Of a stretch of 36,155 nucleotides of DNA, positions 17,354-25,505 are shown one piece after another. Source of the stretch: Streptomyces jumonjinensis (GTDB taxonomy: Bacteria; Actinomycetota; Actinomycetes; Streptomycetales; Streptomycetaceae); contig NZ_VCLA01000086.1 of the NCBI RefSeq assembly GCF_009600885.1, forward strand, positions 93,009 to 129,163. The letters are read 5' to 3'. The position numbers and the translations under genes are program-made. Each line of letters begins with the position of its first letter. Position 1 is the first letter of the stretch. The notes beneath the pieces were generated by a model. That model did no database searches, was not told the DNA's origin, and was given only the letters and a program-made list of their open reading frames with translations.

Positions 17354-17457
17354 GGGGTGGTGCCGGGACTCATGATTTACGGCGCGTTTCCAGTCCCTGT
17401 TTGATGGCGGGCCTCCTTTGCGCCACAAAATCACGTTTTACGTCCCGGCACCACCCC
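17354..17457. repeat. 104-bp element with 16-bp perfect terminal inverted repeats
   Basis: The left arm GGGGTGGTGCCGGGAC (17354-17369) is the exact reverse complement of the right arm GTCCCGGCACCACCCC (17442-17457). Weaker inward pairing continues (TGATTT...AAATCA, GGCGC...GCGCC). The 72-bp interior is clearly less GC-rich than its surroundings. No frame for a transposase exists and no target-site duplication is evident, so it is either a MITE-like element or a large terminator/structured RNA for birA. Confidence 0.6.
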
Positions 17458-17458
17458 T

Positions 17459-17513
17459 GCGCGGCCCCCTCCCATGAAAGTCGAAACCGCCCCGCCCGGA
17501 CCGTGTGCCGGGC
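17459..17513. repeat. Dispersed 55-bp intergenic repeat, copy B
   Basis: 53/55 identical by eye to 45-99. It begins one base after the right end of the inverted-repeat element. Confidence 0.75.
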
Positions 17514-17526
17514 AGCCTCAGCAAAC

Positions 17527-17573
17527 CCAGCCCCTTGGGGGTCCCCCCGGACGAAGTCTGGGGGAGATTGAGG
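17527..17573. repeat. 47-bp hairpin repeat, copy 1
   Basis: Runs from CCAGCCCCTTGGGGGTC to GATTGAGG. Its centre CCCCCCGGAC-GAA-GTCTGGGGG forms a strong stem with a GAA loop. A second copy with one substitution is at 17660-17706, and a degenerate piece lies between them (about 17620-17649). I recognise this kind of sequence as a common Streptomyces intergenic/terminator-like repeat. Confidence 0.75.
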
Positions 17574-17659
17574 ACGGACCCCGCACCCCGGGACCCCGCA
17601 CACTCCGCCCCCGGCACACCCAGCCCCGTGGGAGCCGGGGAGATTGAGGCGAGCAAAAT

Positions 17660-17706
17660 CCAGCCCCTTGGGGGTCCCCCCGGACGAAGTCTGGGGGGGA
17701 TTGAGG
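17660..17706. repeat. 47-bp hairpin repeat, copy 2
   Basis: Matches 17527-17573 with one substitution. The stem here is CCCCCCGGAC against GTCTGGGGGG with a GAA loop. Confidence 0.75.
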
Positions 17707-18041
17707 AGCGGGGAGCCAAATTCAGCCTCGCCGGCGTTTGAGGCGCGGGGGTTCGGGGGCTGGCCCCCGACAAGGGCCCGACGCCCTGCGGGGCGGCTCG
17801 CACACGAGATCCAGCTCCGCCGCGGCGACCCCCGGTCGTACGAAGCGAGCGCGACCCCTCCCCAAGGGGGGCATGGTCCGTTCGGGTTCTCGTCCCTCAG
17901 GCCCCCGGCGGGGTGTGCTTTCGATGAACCCGAATGGTGACAGCGACGTGAGCTAGGGCACACCTGCCGTATCGTTGAGGCGATTGAGCGGCAGATCGAG
18001 AACGGCAGGACAGTGCGCAGGGAACGGGCAGGAGGCGGCTG

Positions 18042-19226
18042 GTGACCGGCGACAACACCACTTCCGGCGCCCGCGTGTCCGGTGGGTCCGCGAGGCCCTC
18101 GGGCCCTTCAGGCGCCCCAGGGGCCGGGGGGTCGGTGCACCCGACGCCCCACCACGCCGTGGATCACACGGCGGAGCCCACCGACGACCCCCTCGCCATC
18201 CGGCTCGAAGCCCTGATCCTGGGCGCGGAGCGCCGCTACACCCCCTTCCAGGCGGCGCGGACCGCCGGGGTCTCGATGGAGCTGGCGTCCCGCTTCTGGC
18301 GGGCCATGGGCTTCGCCGACATCGGCCAGGCCAGGGCGCTCACCGAGGCGGATGTGCTGGCGCTGCGGCGGCTCGCCGGTCTGGTCGAGGCGGGTCTGCT
18401 CAGCGAGCCGATGGCGATCCAGGTGGCGCGCTCGACCGGCCAGACGACCGCCCGGCTGGCGGAATGGCAGATCGACTCGTTTCTGGAGGGGCTCACCGAG
18501 CCGCCCGAGCCGGGGATGACCCGTACGGAAGTCACCTACCCGCTGATCGAGCTGCTGCTGCCGGAGCTGGAGGAGTTTCTGCGCTATGTCTGGCGGCGTC
18601 AGCTCGCGGCGGCCACCGGACGGGTCGTCCAAGCGGCCGACGACGAGGAGATGGTCGACCGCCGGCTCGCCGTGGGCTTCGCCGACCTGGTCGGGTTCAC
18701 CCGGCTGACGCGCCGCCTCGAAGAGGAGGAGCTCGGCGAGCTGGTCGAGGCGTTCGAGACCACCTCGGCGGATCTCGTGGCCGCCCACGGCGGCCGGCTG
18801 ATCAAGACGCTCGGCGACGAGGTGCTGTACGCGGCGGACGACGCGGGCACGGCGGCGGAGATCGCCCTCCGGCTGATCGACACCATGACGCACGACGAGA
18901 TGATGCCCGCGCTCCGGGTGGGCATCGCCTTCGGCACGGTCACCACGCGGATGGGGGACGTCTTCGGCACCACGGTCAATCTGGCCAGCCGGCTGACCTC
19001 GATAGCCCCGAAGGACGCGGTGCTGGTGGACGGGGCGTTCGCGGAGGAGCTGGTCCGCACCGGGGACGCACCGGAGTCGGAGACCCAGGCGGCCGAGGAG
19101 GCCGCGGCGGCGGAGAAGGAGGGCGAGCCGGCGCCCTCGTACCGCTTCGCGCTCCAGCCGATGTGGCAGCGGCCCGTGCGCGGGCTCGGGGTCGTCGAGC
19201 CCTGGCTGCTCTCCCGCCGCTCCTAG
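18042..19226 (+). CDS. cya: Class III adenylate cyclase
   Basis: 394 residues, no membrane segment. A Gly/Pro/Ser-rich N-terminus (1-45) precedes a helical regulatory region (about 50-190) and a class III cyclase homology domain (about 208-330), then an Ala/Glu-rich linker and a short C-terminal segment. Metal-binding Asp residues are D215 (FADLVGF) and D259 (KTLGDE). The purine-specifying pair is K255 and D306 (GDVFG), the adenylate type, with transition-state residues N313 and R317 in VNLASR. It converts ATP to cAMP, which in Streptomyces is linked to germination and development. GTG 18042 has AGGAGG 6 nt upstream. It is the first of three same-strand genes with separate promoters likely. 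Confidence 0.9.
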   Translation: MTGDNTTSGARVSGGSARPSGPSGAPGAGGSVHPTPHHAVDHTAEPTDDPLAIRLEALILGAERRYTPFQAARTAGVSMELASRFWRAMGFADIGQARALTEADVLALRRLAGLVEAGLLSEPMAIQVARSTGQTTARLAEWQIDSFLEGLTEPPEPGMTRTEVTYPLIELLLPELEEFLRYVWRRQLAAATGRVVQAADDEEMVDRRLAVGFADLVGFTRLTRRLEEEELGELVEAFETTSADLVAAHGGRLIKTLGDEVLYAADDAGTAAEIALRLIDTMTHDEMMPALRVGIAFGTVTTRMGDVFGTTVNLASRLTSIAPKDAVLVDGAFAEELVRTGDAPESETQAAEEAAAAEKEGEPAPSYRFALQPMWQRPVRGLGVVEPWLLSRRS

Positions 19227-19330
19227 GACCTCCCCGCGGACGGCCTCTGCCGGTGGGGGACGGGGCCTGGGCGGGGCCGGGGGCTGGGCCTATGATCCGG
19301 TGAACCGTCGTTAACCGGGAGGGTTTCTCC

Positions 19331-20206
19331 GTGTCCGAGCCCGTGTCCGCATCCCCGTCCGTCTCTGCGTCCGGTTCCGAGTCCGCTGCGTCCGGTTCCG
19401 AGTCCGAGTCCAGGGCCGGTTCAGAGCGGCGATTCGGTGAGTACGTCGTCGTCCGCCGGGACGGTCATATCGCCGAGCTGGTGCTCGACCGTCCCCGTGC
19501 CATGAACGCCGTGTCGACCGATATGGCCCGCTCCATCGCGGCGGCCTGCGCGGCGCTCGCCGCTGATCCCGGGGTCCGGGTCACCGTGCTGACCTCCTCC
19601 CACGACCGGGCCTTCTGCGTGGGCGCGGATCTGAAGGAGCGGAACTCCTTCACCGACGCCGAGCTGCTGCGGCAGCGGCCCACCGCCCGCGCCGCCTACA
19701 CCGGGGTCCTGGAGCTGCCGATGCCCACCGTCGCGGCCTTGCACGGCTTCGCGCTCGGCGGCGGGTTCGAGCTGGCGCTCGCCTGCGATCTGATCGTCGC
19801 CGACGCCACCGCCGTGGTGGGGCTGCCCGAGGTGTCGGTGGGGGTCATCCCCGGCGGCGGCGGGACCCAGCTGCTGCCGCGCAGGGTGGGGGCGGCCCGC
19901 GCCGCCGAGCTGGTCTTCACCGCCCGCCGGGTGGCGGCGGCGGAGGCCCGGGAGCTGGGGCTGGTCGATGAGCTCGCCGAGGACGCGCGCACCGGCGCGC
20001 TGGCGCTCGCCGCCCGTATCGCCGCGAACTCGCCGGTCGGGCTGCGCGCCGCCAAGCGCGCTCTGCGGCTGGGGCAGGGGCTCGATCTGCGCGCCGGTCT
20101 CGAAGTGGAGGACGCGGCCTGGCGCTCGGTCGCCTTCTCCGGCGACCGGGCCGAGGGGGTGGCGGCCTTCAACGAGAAGCGGAAGCCCCAGTGGCCCGGG
20201 GAGTGA
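19331..20206 (+). CDS. Enoyl-CoA hydratase/isomerase family protein
   Basis: 291 residues. A Ser/Glu/Ala-rich low-complexity N-terminus (1-32) precedes a crotonase fold. Oxyanion-hole residues fall in CVGADLKER (about 96-104) and ALGGGFELALACD (141-153). Both catalytic glutamates of true hydratases are present: E147 and E167 (GLPEVSVGVIPGGGGTQ). It probably hydrates trans-2-enoyl-CoA in fatty acid or amino acid catabolism. The start GTG 19331 has GGAGGG about 8 nt upstream. The N-terminal extension is encoded by a repeated stretch (GCGTCCGGTTCCGAGTCCG twice near 19369-19410) and may be a recent expansion; GTG or ATG starts further in are not well placed. Confidence 0.88.
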   Translation: MSEPVSASPSVSASGSESAASGSESESRAGSERRFGEYVVVRRDGHIAELVLDRPRAMNAVSTDMARSIAAACAALAADPGVRVTVLTSSHDRAFCVGADLKERNSFTDAELLRQRPTARAAYTGVLELPMPTVAALHGFALGGGFELALACDLIVADATAVVGLPEVSVGVIPGGGGTQLLPRRVGAARAAELVFTARRVAAAEARELGLVDELAEDARTGALALAARIAANSPVGLRAAKRALRLGQGLDLRAGLEVEDAAWRSVAFSGDRAEGVAAFNEKRKPQWPGE

Positions 20207-20283
20207 GCGGGGGAGACGGGGGAGGCGGGGGAGACCGGAGAGGTCCGGCCCACGCCAACTGATCAAATCGGCCTAAACCTCCC

Positions 20284-20289
20284 TAAGCT
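20284..20289 (+). promoter_or_regulatory. -10 hexamer TAAGCT for leaderless GGDEF gene
   Basis: TAAGCT, 6 nt (GGGTTG), then ATG 20296. A possible weak -35 is TGATCA at 20260-20265 with an 18-bp spacer. Confidence 0.5.
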
Positions 20290-20295
20290 GGGTTG

Positions 20296-21888
20296 ATGGC
20301 TGAGGATCGGCGGCTGCGGGCCGTGGTGGCACTGGCGCAGGCGATGGCGGCGGCGCAGAACTCGCGTGAGTTCTGGCGGGCCGCCGCGCTGGGCGCGTGC
20401 TCCGCGCTCGCCGGTTCCTTCGCGGCGCTGTCCGTGTGGGAGCGGGAGCTCGGACGGCTGAAGGTGCTGGTGAACGCGGGGGAGCGGGCTCCGGGCGAGG
20501 AGGAGTTCCCGGAGTCGGAGACCTACCCGGTCAACCGCTTCCCGGAGATCACCGAGTTTCTCCATGAGCGGTGGGCGGGCGGCGGGGAGCCGGACGCCTG
20601 GGTGGAGTCCGTGGAGTCGGTGGAGACCCCCGGGGCGGGAATGTCGGGTGGTCCGGGCCCGGGGGCCGGAACGCCGCGTGGTCCGGGCCCGGGGGCGTCG
20701 CCCGCACCCGCTCAGGGGGCGGAGACCGGGCCGTCCCCCGTACCGGGGGCTGAGCCCGGGGCGTCCCTGGGGCCGGAGTCCGGCCCCGGGGTGCTCCCAG
20801 GGGCTGAGTCCGGCCCTGCCCCGGGGGCTGTGCCGTCGCGTACGCCCGGGCCGTCTTCCGCGACAGGGGCGGAGCCCCAGCCGTGTCCCGAGCCCGGTCC
20901 GGAGCCCGGGACCTCGCCCGAGCCCGGCCCGGAGCCCGGCCCGGAGTCCGGTCCGGAGCCCGGCCCCGAGCCCGGCCCCGAGTCCGGGCAAGCCCTGGAC
21001 CCCCGGACCTCCCCCGGGCCGGAGGCCCCCTCCCCCGCGCCCCATCGGTACCGGCACCCCTCCGCGCCCCCGGACGGGCGGGTCGCCGCCCTGCGCAGGC
21101 GGGGGCGGGGGTGCTGTGTGGTCGCGCCGATCGTGCTGCACGGGCGGGCCTGGGGGGAGCTGTACGTCGCCCGGCCCCTCGGCGCCCCCGTCTTCGGCCG
21201 CGACGACGCCGACTTCGCCTCCGTCATCGCCTCGGTCGTCGCCTCCGGCATCGCCCAGACCGAGCGGCTCGAAGAAGTCCGCAGGCTCGCCTTCACCGAC
21301 CCCCTCACCGGGCTCGCCAACCGCCGCGCCGTCGATATGCGGCTGGACGAGGCCCTGGAGCGCCACCGCGCCGACGGCTCCGTCGTCAGTCTCGTCGTCT
21401 GCGACCTCAACGGCCTCAAACAGGTCAACGACACCTGCGGCCACGCGGTCGGCGACCGGCTGCTCGAACGCTTCGGCTCCGTGCTCTCCCTCTGCGGAGC
21501 CATGCTCCCCGACACGCTCGCCGCCCGTCTCGGCGGCGACGAGTTCTGTCTGCTCTCCATCGGCCCCGCCGCCGACGACGTGGTCCGGGTCGCCGGCGAA
21601 CTCTGCGTACGCGCGGCCGAGTTGGAGCCCGGCGAGGGCGTGGCCTGCGGAGTCGCCTCCACCGGGGACCCGATCGGCCAGATCCGCACCGCCCGCAGGC
21701 TCTTCCGGCTCGCCGACGCCGCCCAGTACCGTGCCAAGGCCGACCGCTCCCCGCGCCCCGTCGTCGCGGGCCGCGACGGCACCGTACTGCGGCTGGCGGA
21801 CGCCCCGCCGCGCCACCCGGAGCGGGAGCGCCGCGCCTTCCGGGGCGTGTCCGACGACGACGCCCAGGAGCCCTGGAGCGAGCCATGA
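20296..21888 (+). CDS. GGDEF-domain protein with split GAF-like domain
   Basis: 530 residues, soluble. The N-terminal part (about 1-95) and the segment about 250-320 (GRGCCVVAPIVLHGRAWGELYVARP, in part CCVVAPIVLHGRAWGELYV) look like the two halves of one GAF domain. They are separated by roughly 140 residues of Pro/Gly/Glu/Ser repeats such as PEPGPEPGPESGPEPG. A GGDEF domain follows (about 325-465) with TDPLTGLANRRA and an intact GGDEF at 413-417, so diguanylate cyclase activity (2 GTP to c-di-GMP) is possible. The inhibitory RxxD I-site is not present at its usual place. ATG 20296 fits a leaderless promoter. It overlaps nothing; hutH starts 75 nt after it. Confidence 0.85.
   Translation: MAEDRRLRAVVALAQAMAAAQNSREFWRAAALGACSALAGSFAALSVWERELGRLKVLVNAGERAPGEEEFPESETYPVNRFPEITEFLHERWAGGGEPDAWVESVESVETPGAGMSGGPGPGAGTPRGPGPGASPAPAQGAETGPSPVPGAEPGASLGPESGPGVLPGAESGPAPGAVPSRTPGPSSATGAEPQPCPEPGPEPGTSPEPGPEPGPESGPEPGPEPGPESGQALDPRTSPGPEAPSPAPHRYRHPSAPPDGRVAALRRRGRGCCVVAPIVLHGRAWGELYVARPLGAPVFGRDDADFASVIASVVASGIAQTERLEEVRRLAFTDPLTGLANRRAVDMRLDEALERHRADGSVVSLVVCDLNGLKQVNDTCGHAVGDRLLERFGSVLSLCGAMLPDTLAARLGGDEFCLLSIGPAADDVVRVAGELCVRAAELEPGEGVACGVASTGDPIGQIRTARRLFRLADAAQYRAKADRSPRPVVAGRDGTVLRLADAPPRHPERERRAFRGVSDDDAQEPWSEP
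20880..20995. repeat. Coding tandem repeats (PEPG/PESG units)
   Basis: Imperfect 12-bp units of the type GAGCCCGGCCCG or GAGTCCGGTCCG are repeated about nine times inside the GGDEF protein gene. They encode the Pro-Glu-Pro-Gly insert that splits the GAF-like domain. Copy number is likely to vary between strains. Confidence 0.8.
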
Positions 21889-21926
21889 CCGCCGCTGGAG
21901 GGCGGGAACCCGCCCCGATTCCCCTG

Positions 21927-21955
21927 ATGACATGCGCTAATTCAATCCGTACGCT
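21927..21955 (+). promoter_or_regulatory. Leaderless promoter of hutH
   Basis: -35 ATGACA (21927-21932), 17-bp spacer, -10 TACGCT (21950-21955), 7 nt, then ATG 21963. This is one of the best sigma-HrdB-like promoters in the window. Confidence 0.7.
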
Positions 21956-21962
21956 GCTGAAT

Positions 21963-23513
21963 ATGGATATGCATACCGTGGTGGTGGGGACGTCCGGCAC
22001 CACCGCCGACGACGTCATCGCCGTGGCCCGCGAAGGCGCCCGGGTCGAGCTCTCCGACGATGCCCGCACCGCCCTCGCCGCCGCCCGCTCCATCATCGAC
22101 GCGCTCGCCGCCAGGCCCGAGCCCGTCTACGGCGTCTCCACCGGCTTCGGCGCGCTCGCCGTCCGCCATATCGGCCCGGATCTGCGAGGTCAGCTCCAGC
22201 GCAACATCGTGCGCTCGCACGCGGCGGGCATGGGCCCGCACGTCGAACGCGAGGTCGTCCGCGCGCTGATGTTCCTGCGGCTCAAGACCCTCTGCTCCGG
22301 ACACACCGGAGTACGCCCCGAGGTCGCGCAGACCATCGCCGACGTACTCAACGCGGGCATCACCCCCGTCGTCCACGAATACGGCTCCCTCGGCTGCTCC
22401 GGAGACCTCGCACCGCTCTCCCACTGCGCTCTCGCGCTCATGGGCGAGGGCGACGCCGAAGGCCCGGACGGCCGGGTGCGCCCCGCCGCCGAACTCCTCG
22501 CCGAGCACGGCATCGAGCCCGTGGAGCTGCGGGAGAAGGAAGGGCTCGCCCTCCTCAACGGCACCGACGGCATGCTCGGCATGCTGATCATGGCCATCGC
22601 CGACCTTCAGCGGCTCTACGTCTCCGCCGACATCACCGCCGCGCTCTCCCTCGAAGCGCTCCTCGGCACCGACCGGGTCCTCGCCCCCGAACTGCACGCC
22701 ATCCGCCCGCACCCCGGCCAGAGCGTCTCCGCCGCCAATATGAGCGCCGTGCTCAAGGGCTCCGGACTCGTCGGCCACTTCCAGCAGGACGAGGCCCCCC
22801 GCGTCCAGGACGCCTACTCCGTGCGCTGCGCGCCCCAGGTCGCCGGAGCGGGCCGGGACACCCTCGCCCACGCCCGGCTGGTCGCGGGCCGTGAACTGGC
22901 CGCCGCCGTCGACAACCCCGTCGTACTCCCCGATGAGGGCCGGGTCGAGTCCAACGGCAACTTCCATGGCGCACCCGTCGCCTACGTCCTCGACTTCCTC
23001 GCCATCGTCGCCGCCGACCTCGGCTCCATCGCCGAGCGCCGCACCGACCGGCTTCTCGACAAGAACCGCAGCCACGGACTGCCGCCGTTCCTCGCCGACG
23101 ACCCCGGTGTGGACTCGGGCCTGATGATCGCTCAGTACACCCAGGCCGCCCTCGTCAGCGAGATGAAACGGCTCGCGGTCCCCGCCTCGGCCGACTCCAT
23201 CCCGTCCTCCGCGATGCAGGAGGACCATGTGTCGATGGGGTGGTCAGCCGCCCGCAAACTGCGCACCGCCGTCGACGCCCTCGGCCGGATCATCGCCGTC
23301 GAGCTGTACGCGGCGACCCGCGCCATCGAACTGCGCGACGGCCTCACCCCCGCGCCCGCGTCCCGGGCCGCCGTCGACGCCCTGCGCGCGGCCGGTGCCC
23401 AAGGCCCCGGGCCGGATCGTTTCCTCGCCCCCGATCTGGCGGTCGTGGAGGCGTTCGTACGGGACGGAGAACTCATCACGGCGGTGGAGCGGATCACCGG
23501 CCCCCTGGCCTGA
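21963..23513 (+). CDS. hutH: Histidine ammonia-lyase
   Basis: 516 residues, full length. It deaminates L-histidine to urocanate, the first step of histidine use. The tyrosine loop is VYGVSTGFG (55-63). The MIO prosthetic group would form from C145-S146-G147 in GSLGCSGDLAPLSH; most family members have Ala-Ser-Gly, and Cys at the first place is what I remember for Streptomyces enzymes. NGTDGMLGM, QDAYSVRC and SSAMQEDHVSMG complete the active site. ATG 21963 sits 7 nt behind a -10 hexamer; an ATG two codons later is an alternative. No other hut genes are nearby, which is normal for streptomycetes. Confidence 0.94.
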   Translation: MDMHTVVVGTSGTTADDVIAVAREGARVELSDDARTALAAARSIIDALAARPEPVYGVSTGFGALAVRHIGPDLRGQLQRNIVRSHAAGMGPHVEREVVRALMFLRLKTLCSGHTGVRPEVAQTIADVLNAGITPVVHEYGSLGCSGDLAPLSHCALALMGEGDAEGPDGRVRPAAELLAEHGIEPVELREKEGLALLNGTDGMLGMLIMAIADLQRLYVSADITAALSLEALLGTDRVLAPELHAIRPHPGQSVSAANMSAVLKGSGLVGHFQQDEAPRVQDAYSVRCAPQVAGAGRDTLAHARLVAGRELAAAVDNPVVLPDEGRVESNGNFHGAPVAYVLDFLAIVAADLGSIAERRTDRLLDKNRSHGLPPFLADDPGVDSGLMIAQYTQAALVSEMKRLAVPASADSIPSSAMQEDHVSMGWSAARKLRTAVDALGRIIAVELYAATRAIELRDGLTPAPASRAAVDALRAAGAQGPGPDRFLAPDLAVVEAFVRDGELITAVERITGPLA

Positions 23514-23538
23514 ACCGGCCCGTACCCACCGCTCACGG

Positions 23539-23814
23539 TCACATCGTCACGGGCCCCCGCCTGCGCACCGCATAGGTCACGAACGCGACGCCCACACCGA
23601 GGAACCCCGCGCCGCCGACCAGGTACGGAGTGGTGTCGAAGCTGCCGGTGTCGGCGAGTCTCAGCTGCTCAGGCGTGGTCACGCCGGTCTGTTGTCGCTC
23701 CACGACGCCCTGGTCGACGGAGGCGTTCGCGGACGGGACGAACCACAGAGCGCAGAGCAGAATCCCAGCGGCGGCGGCGGTCAGAAGCGGTCGGCATGCG
23801 ACGGACACGGACAC
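23539..23814 (-). CDS. Short LADTG sortase-anchored surface peptide precursor
   Basis: 91 residues. The signal peptide is 1-31, cleaved probably after ANA (29-31). A very short mature part (32-56) follows, then the sortase signal LADTG (53-57), a hydrophobic segment (about 64-82) and a basic tail YAVRRR. LAxTG is the motif used by class E sortases in Streptomyces. After both cleavages only about 25 residues (S32 to T56) would remain linked to the wall. The start GTG 23814 has AAGGG 5 nt upstream; GTG 23808 is equally plausible (9 nt from GGGAG). It is convergent with hutH, with a 25-nt gap. Function unknown. Confidence 0.8.
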   Translation of the reverse strand: MSVSVACRPLLTAAAAGILLCALWFVPSANASVDQGVVERQQTGVTTPEQLRLADTGSFDTTPYLVGGAGFLGVGVAFVTYAVRRRGPVTM

Positions 23815-24096
23815 GATCTCCCTTGAGGCGTCCTTGACTTGACCAGATGCGCAGATGCTAGTGAAAGGAACACGTCAGAGGCAAGCCGGGTGGTCGAAGG
23901 CTCCTTGAGGTCCCCCGCTCCCGGACGCCGGGACCCCGCCGGAGAAGATGGTGCGCCGGGAGGGTTGCTCGGGAGTAGAGGTCGTCAAAGTGGCGTTGCC
24001 CACATCCGTCGGCGAAAGGAAACCGGGTAGCCCGATATGGGTGTTCTAGTTAGTAGTTCGGTCCAGGGGAAATCGGCGACGATGGAGAAGCGTGTG

Positions 24097-25347
24097 ATGA
24101 CGGTCAGCAAGCGGCGCAGGGGCCTGATGGCCGCGTCCGCGGTGCTCAGCGGAGTTCTGGTGCTGTCGGCGTGCAGCGACGACGGTGACAAGGGCGGGGA
24201 ATCCCAGAGCGGCTCCAAGAAGTCACAGGCGCAGGTGGACGAGGCGGCGGCGCAGAAGGTCTCGAAGGCCCGAATAGCCATCGAGCCCAAGAACGGCGCC
24301 ACCGACGCCAGCATCAACAACGCAGGCAAGGTCACCGTCAGCGAGGGCAAGCTCACCGAGGTCGAGCTGACCGCCGCCGGAGGGGTCGCCGTCAAGGGCA
24401 CCCTCGCCGCCGACGGCAAGAGCTGGAAGCCGGACGCCCAGCTGGAGCGCTCCACCAAGTACAAGATCTCCGTCACGGCGAAGGACGGCGCGGGCCTCAC
24501 CGCCCACGAGAACTCCTCCTTCACCACCGTCTCGCCCGACAACAGCTTCATCGGCAACTTCACGCCCGAGGACGGTTCGACCGTCGGCGTCGGCATGCCG
24601 GTGTCGATCAACTTCAACAAGCCGATCGCCGACCGCAAGACCGTGCAGTCCGGCATCACCGTCTCCTCCAGCACCGGTCAGGAGGTCGTCGGCCACTGGT
24701 TCAACGACCAGCGGCTGGACTTCCGCCCCGACGACTACTGGCAGGAGGGCTCCACCGTCACGCTGAAGCTCGCTCTGGACGGGGTCGAGGGCGCACCCGG
24801 CATGACCGGGGTCCAGCAGAAGACCGTCACCTTCAAGATCGGCCGTAACCAGGTCTCCACCGTCGACGCCGCCGCCAAGACCATGAAGGTCACGCAGGAC
24901 GGCAAGACGGTCAAGACCATCCCGATCTCCGCGGGCGCGCCCGCCACCCCCACCTACAACGGTGAGATGGTGATCTCCGAGAAGTTCAAGGAGACCCGGA
25001 TGAACGGTGCGACCGTCGGCTTCACGGACTCGGACGGCAAGGGCGAGTACGACATCAAGGACGTCCCGCACGCGATGCGGCTCTCCACCTCGGGCACGTT
25101 CATCCACGGCAACTACTGGGGCCGCGGGATCTTCGGCACCGCCAACACCAGCCACGGCTGCATCGGTCTCGCCGACGCCCAGGGCGCGAACGACCCCAAC
25201 CAGAACGGCGCGTGGTTCTTCAACAACTCGCTCATCGGCGACGTCGTGATCGTGAAGAACTCCAAGGACAAGACCATCGCCCCGGACAACGGCCTCAACG
25301 GCTGGAACATGGACTGGGCGAAGTGGAAGGCCGGATCGGCGGTCTGA
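24097..25347 (+). CDS. L,D-transpeptidase lipoprotein (YkuD, with Ig-like domains)
   Basis: 416 residues from this start. A lipoprotein signal peptide ends in the lipobox LSAC (lipidated Cys about 26), followed by a Gly/Ser/Lys linker, two Ig-like domains (about 60-160 and 160-255) and a YkuD catalytic domain (about 260-390). The catalytic motif is HGNYWGRG...TSHGC, with the nucleophile Cys at about 355, and a W-rich tail NGWNMDWAKW follows. It forms 3-3 peptidoglycan cross-links outside the membrane. ATG 24097 has GGAG 9 nt upstream; in-frame ATGs at 24082 and 24037 are alternatives. Context with the sortase substrate suggests a cell-envelope pair. Confidence 0.9.
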   Translation: MTVSKRRRGLMAASAVLSGVLVLSACSDDGDKGGESQSGSKKSQAQVDEAAAQKVSKARIAIEPKNGATDASINNAGKVTVSEGKLTEVELTAAGGVAVKGTLAADGKSWKPDAQLERSTKYKISVTAKDGAGLTAHENSSFTTVSPDNSFIGNFTPEDGSTVGVGMPVSINFNKPIADRKTVQSGITVSSSTGQEVVGHWFNDQRLDFRPDDYWQEGSTVTLKLALDGVEGAPGMTGVQQKTVTFKIGRNQVSTVDAAAKTMKVTQDGKTVKTIPISAGAPATPTYNGEMVISEKFKETRMNGATVGFTDSDGKGEYDIKDVPHAMRLSTSGTFIHGNYWGRGIFGTANTSHGCIGLADAQGANDPNQNGAWFFNNSLIGDVVIVKNSKDKTIAPDNGLNGWNMDWAKWKAGSAV

Positions 25348-25404
25348 TCCGCCCGATCCATCCGATCCATCCGATCCGCCCGATCCATCCGATCCGCCCG
25401 ATCG
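25346..25404. repeat. 9-bp tandem repeats after the L,D-transpeptidase gene
   Basis: About 6.5 copies of a 9-bp unit, alternating CGATCCATC and CGATCCGCC, begin at the stop codon of the transpeptidase gene and end 65 nt before its terminator. Confidence 0.8.
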
Positions 25405-25468
25405 TCCCGCCGGCCCGATGGAGTGGGCCGGTCCGGCGGCACCGGTCACCTCAGCAGTCCTCAGCAGT

Positions 25469-25505
25469 AAGGACGGCGTCCCCGCGGTGCGGGGACGCCG
25501 TCCTT
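25469..25505 (+). terminator. Strong terminator hairpin
   Basis: A perfect 17-bp stem: AAGGACGGCGTCCCCGC (25469-25485) and its reverse complement (25489-25505) around a GGT loop. TGTGTT follows. It ends the L,D-transpeptidase transcript. Confidence 0.88.

Larger units (their letters stand above)
17229..18041. other. 813-bp non-coding repeat island
   Basis: No credible gene lies between birA and the adenylate cyclase. The island contains a direct repeat built on GGGTGTGGTGTGCTG (about 17268 and 17322), the inverted-repeat element at 17354-17457, repeat copy B at 17459-17513, two copies of a 47-bp hairpin repeat and a GCC-rich stretch typical of Streptomyces intergenic repeats (CCTCGCCGGCGTTTGAGGCG near 17726). 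The last ~100 bases, from 17940, are the leader of the cyclase gene. Confidence 0.6.

Noticed and set aside
24018..24048. Sigma-E-type promoter for the L,D-transpeptidase gene (GGAAAC ... TTCTA)
   Set aside because: The spacing of about 20 bp is too long for the sigma-E consensus I know, so it was not annotated.
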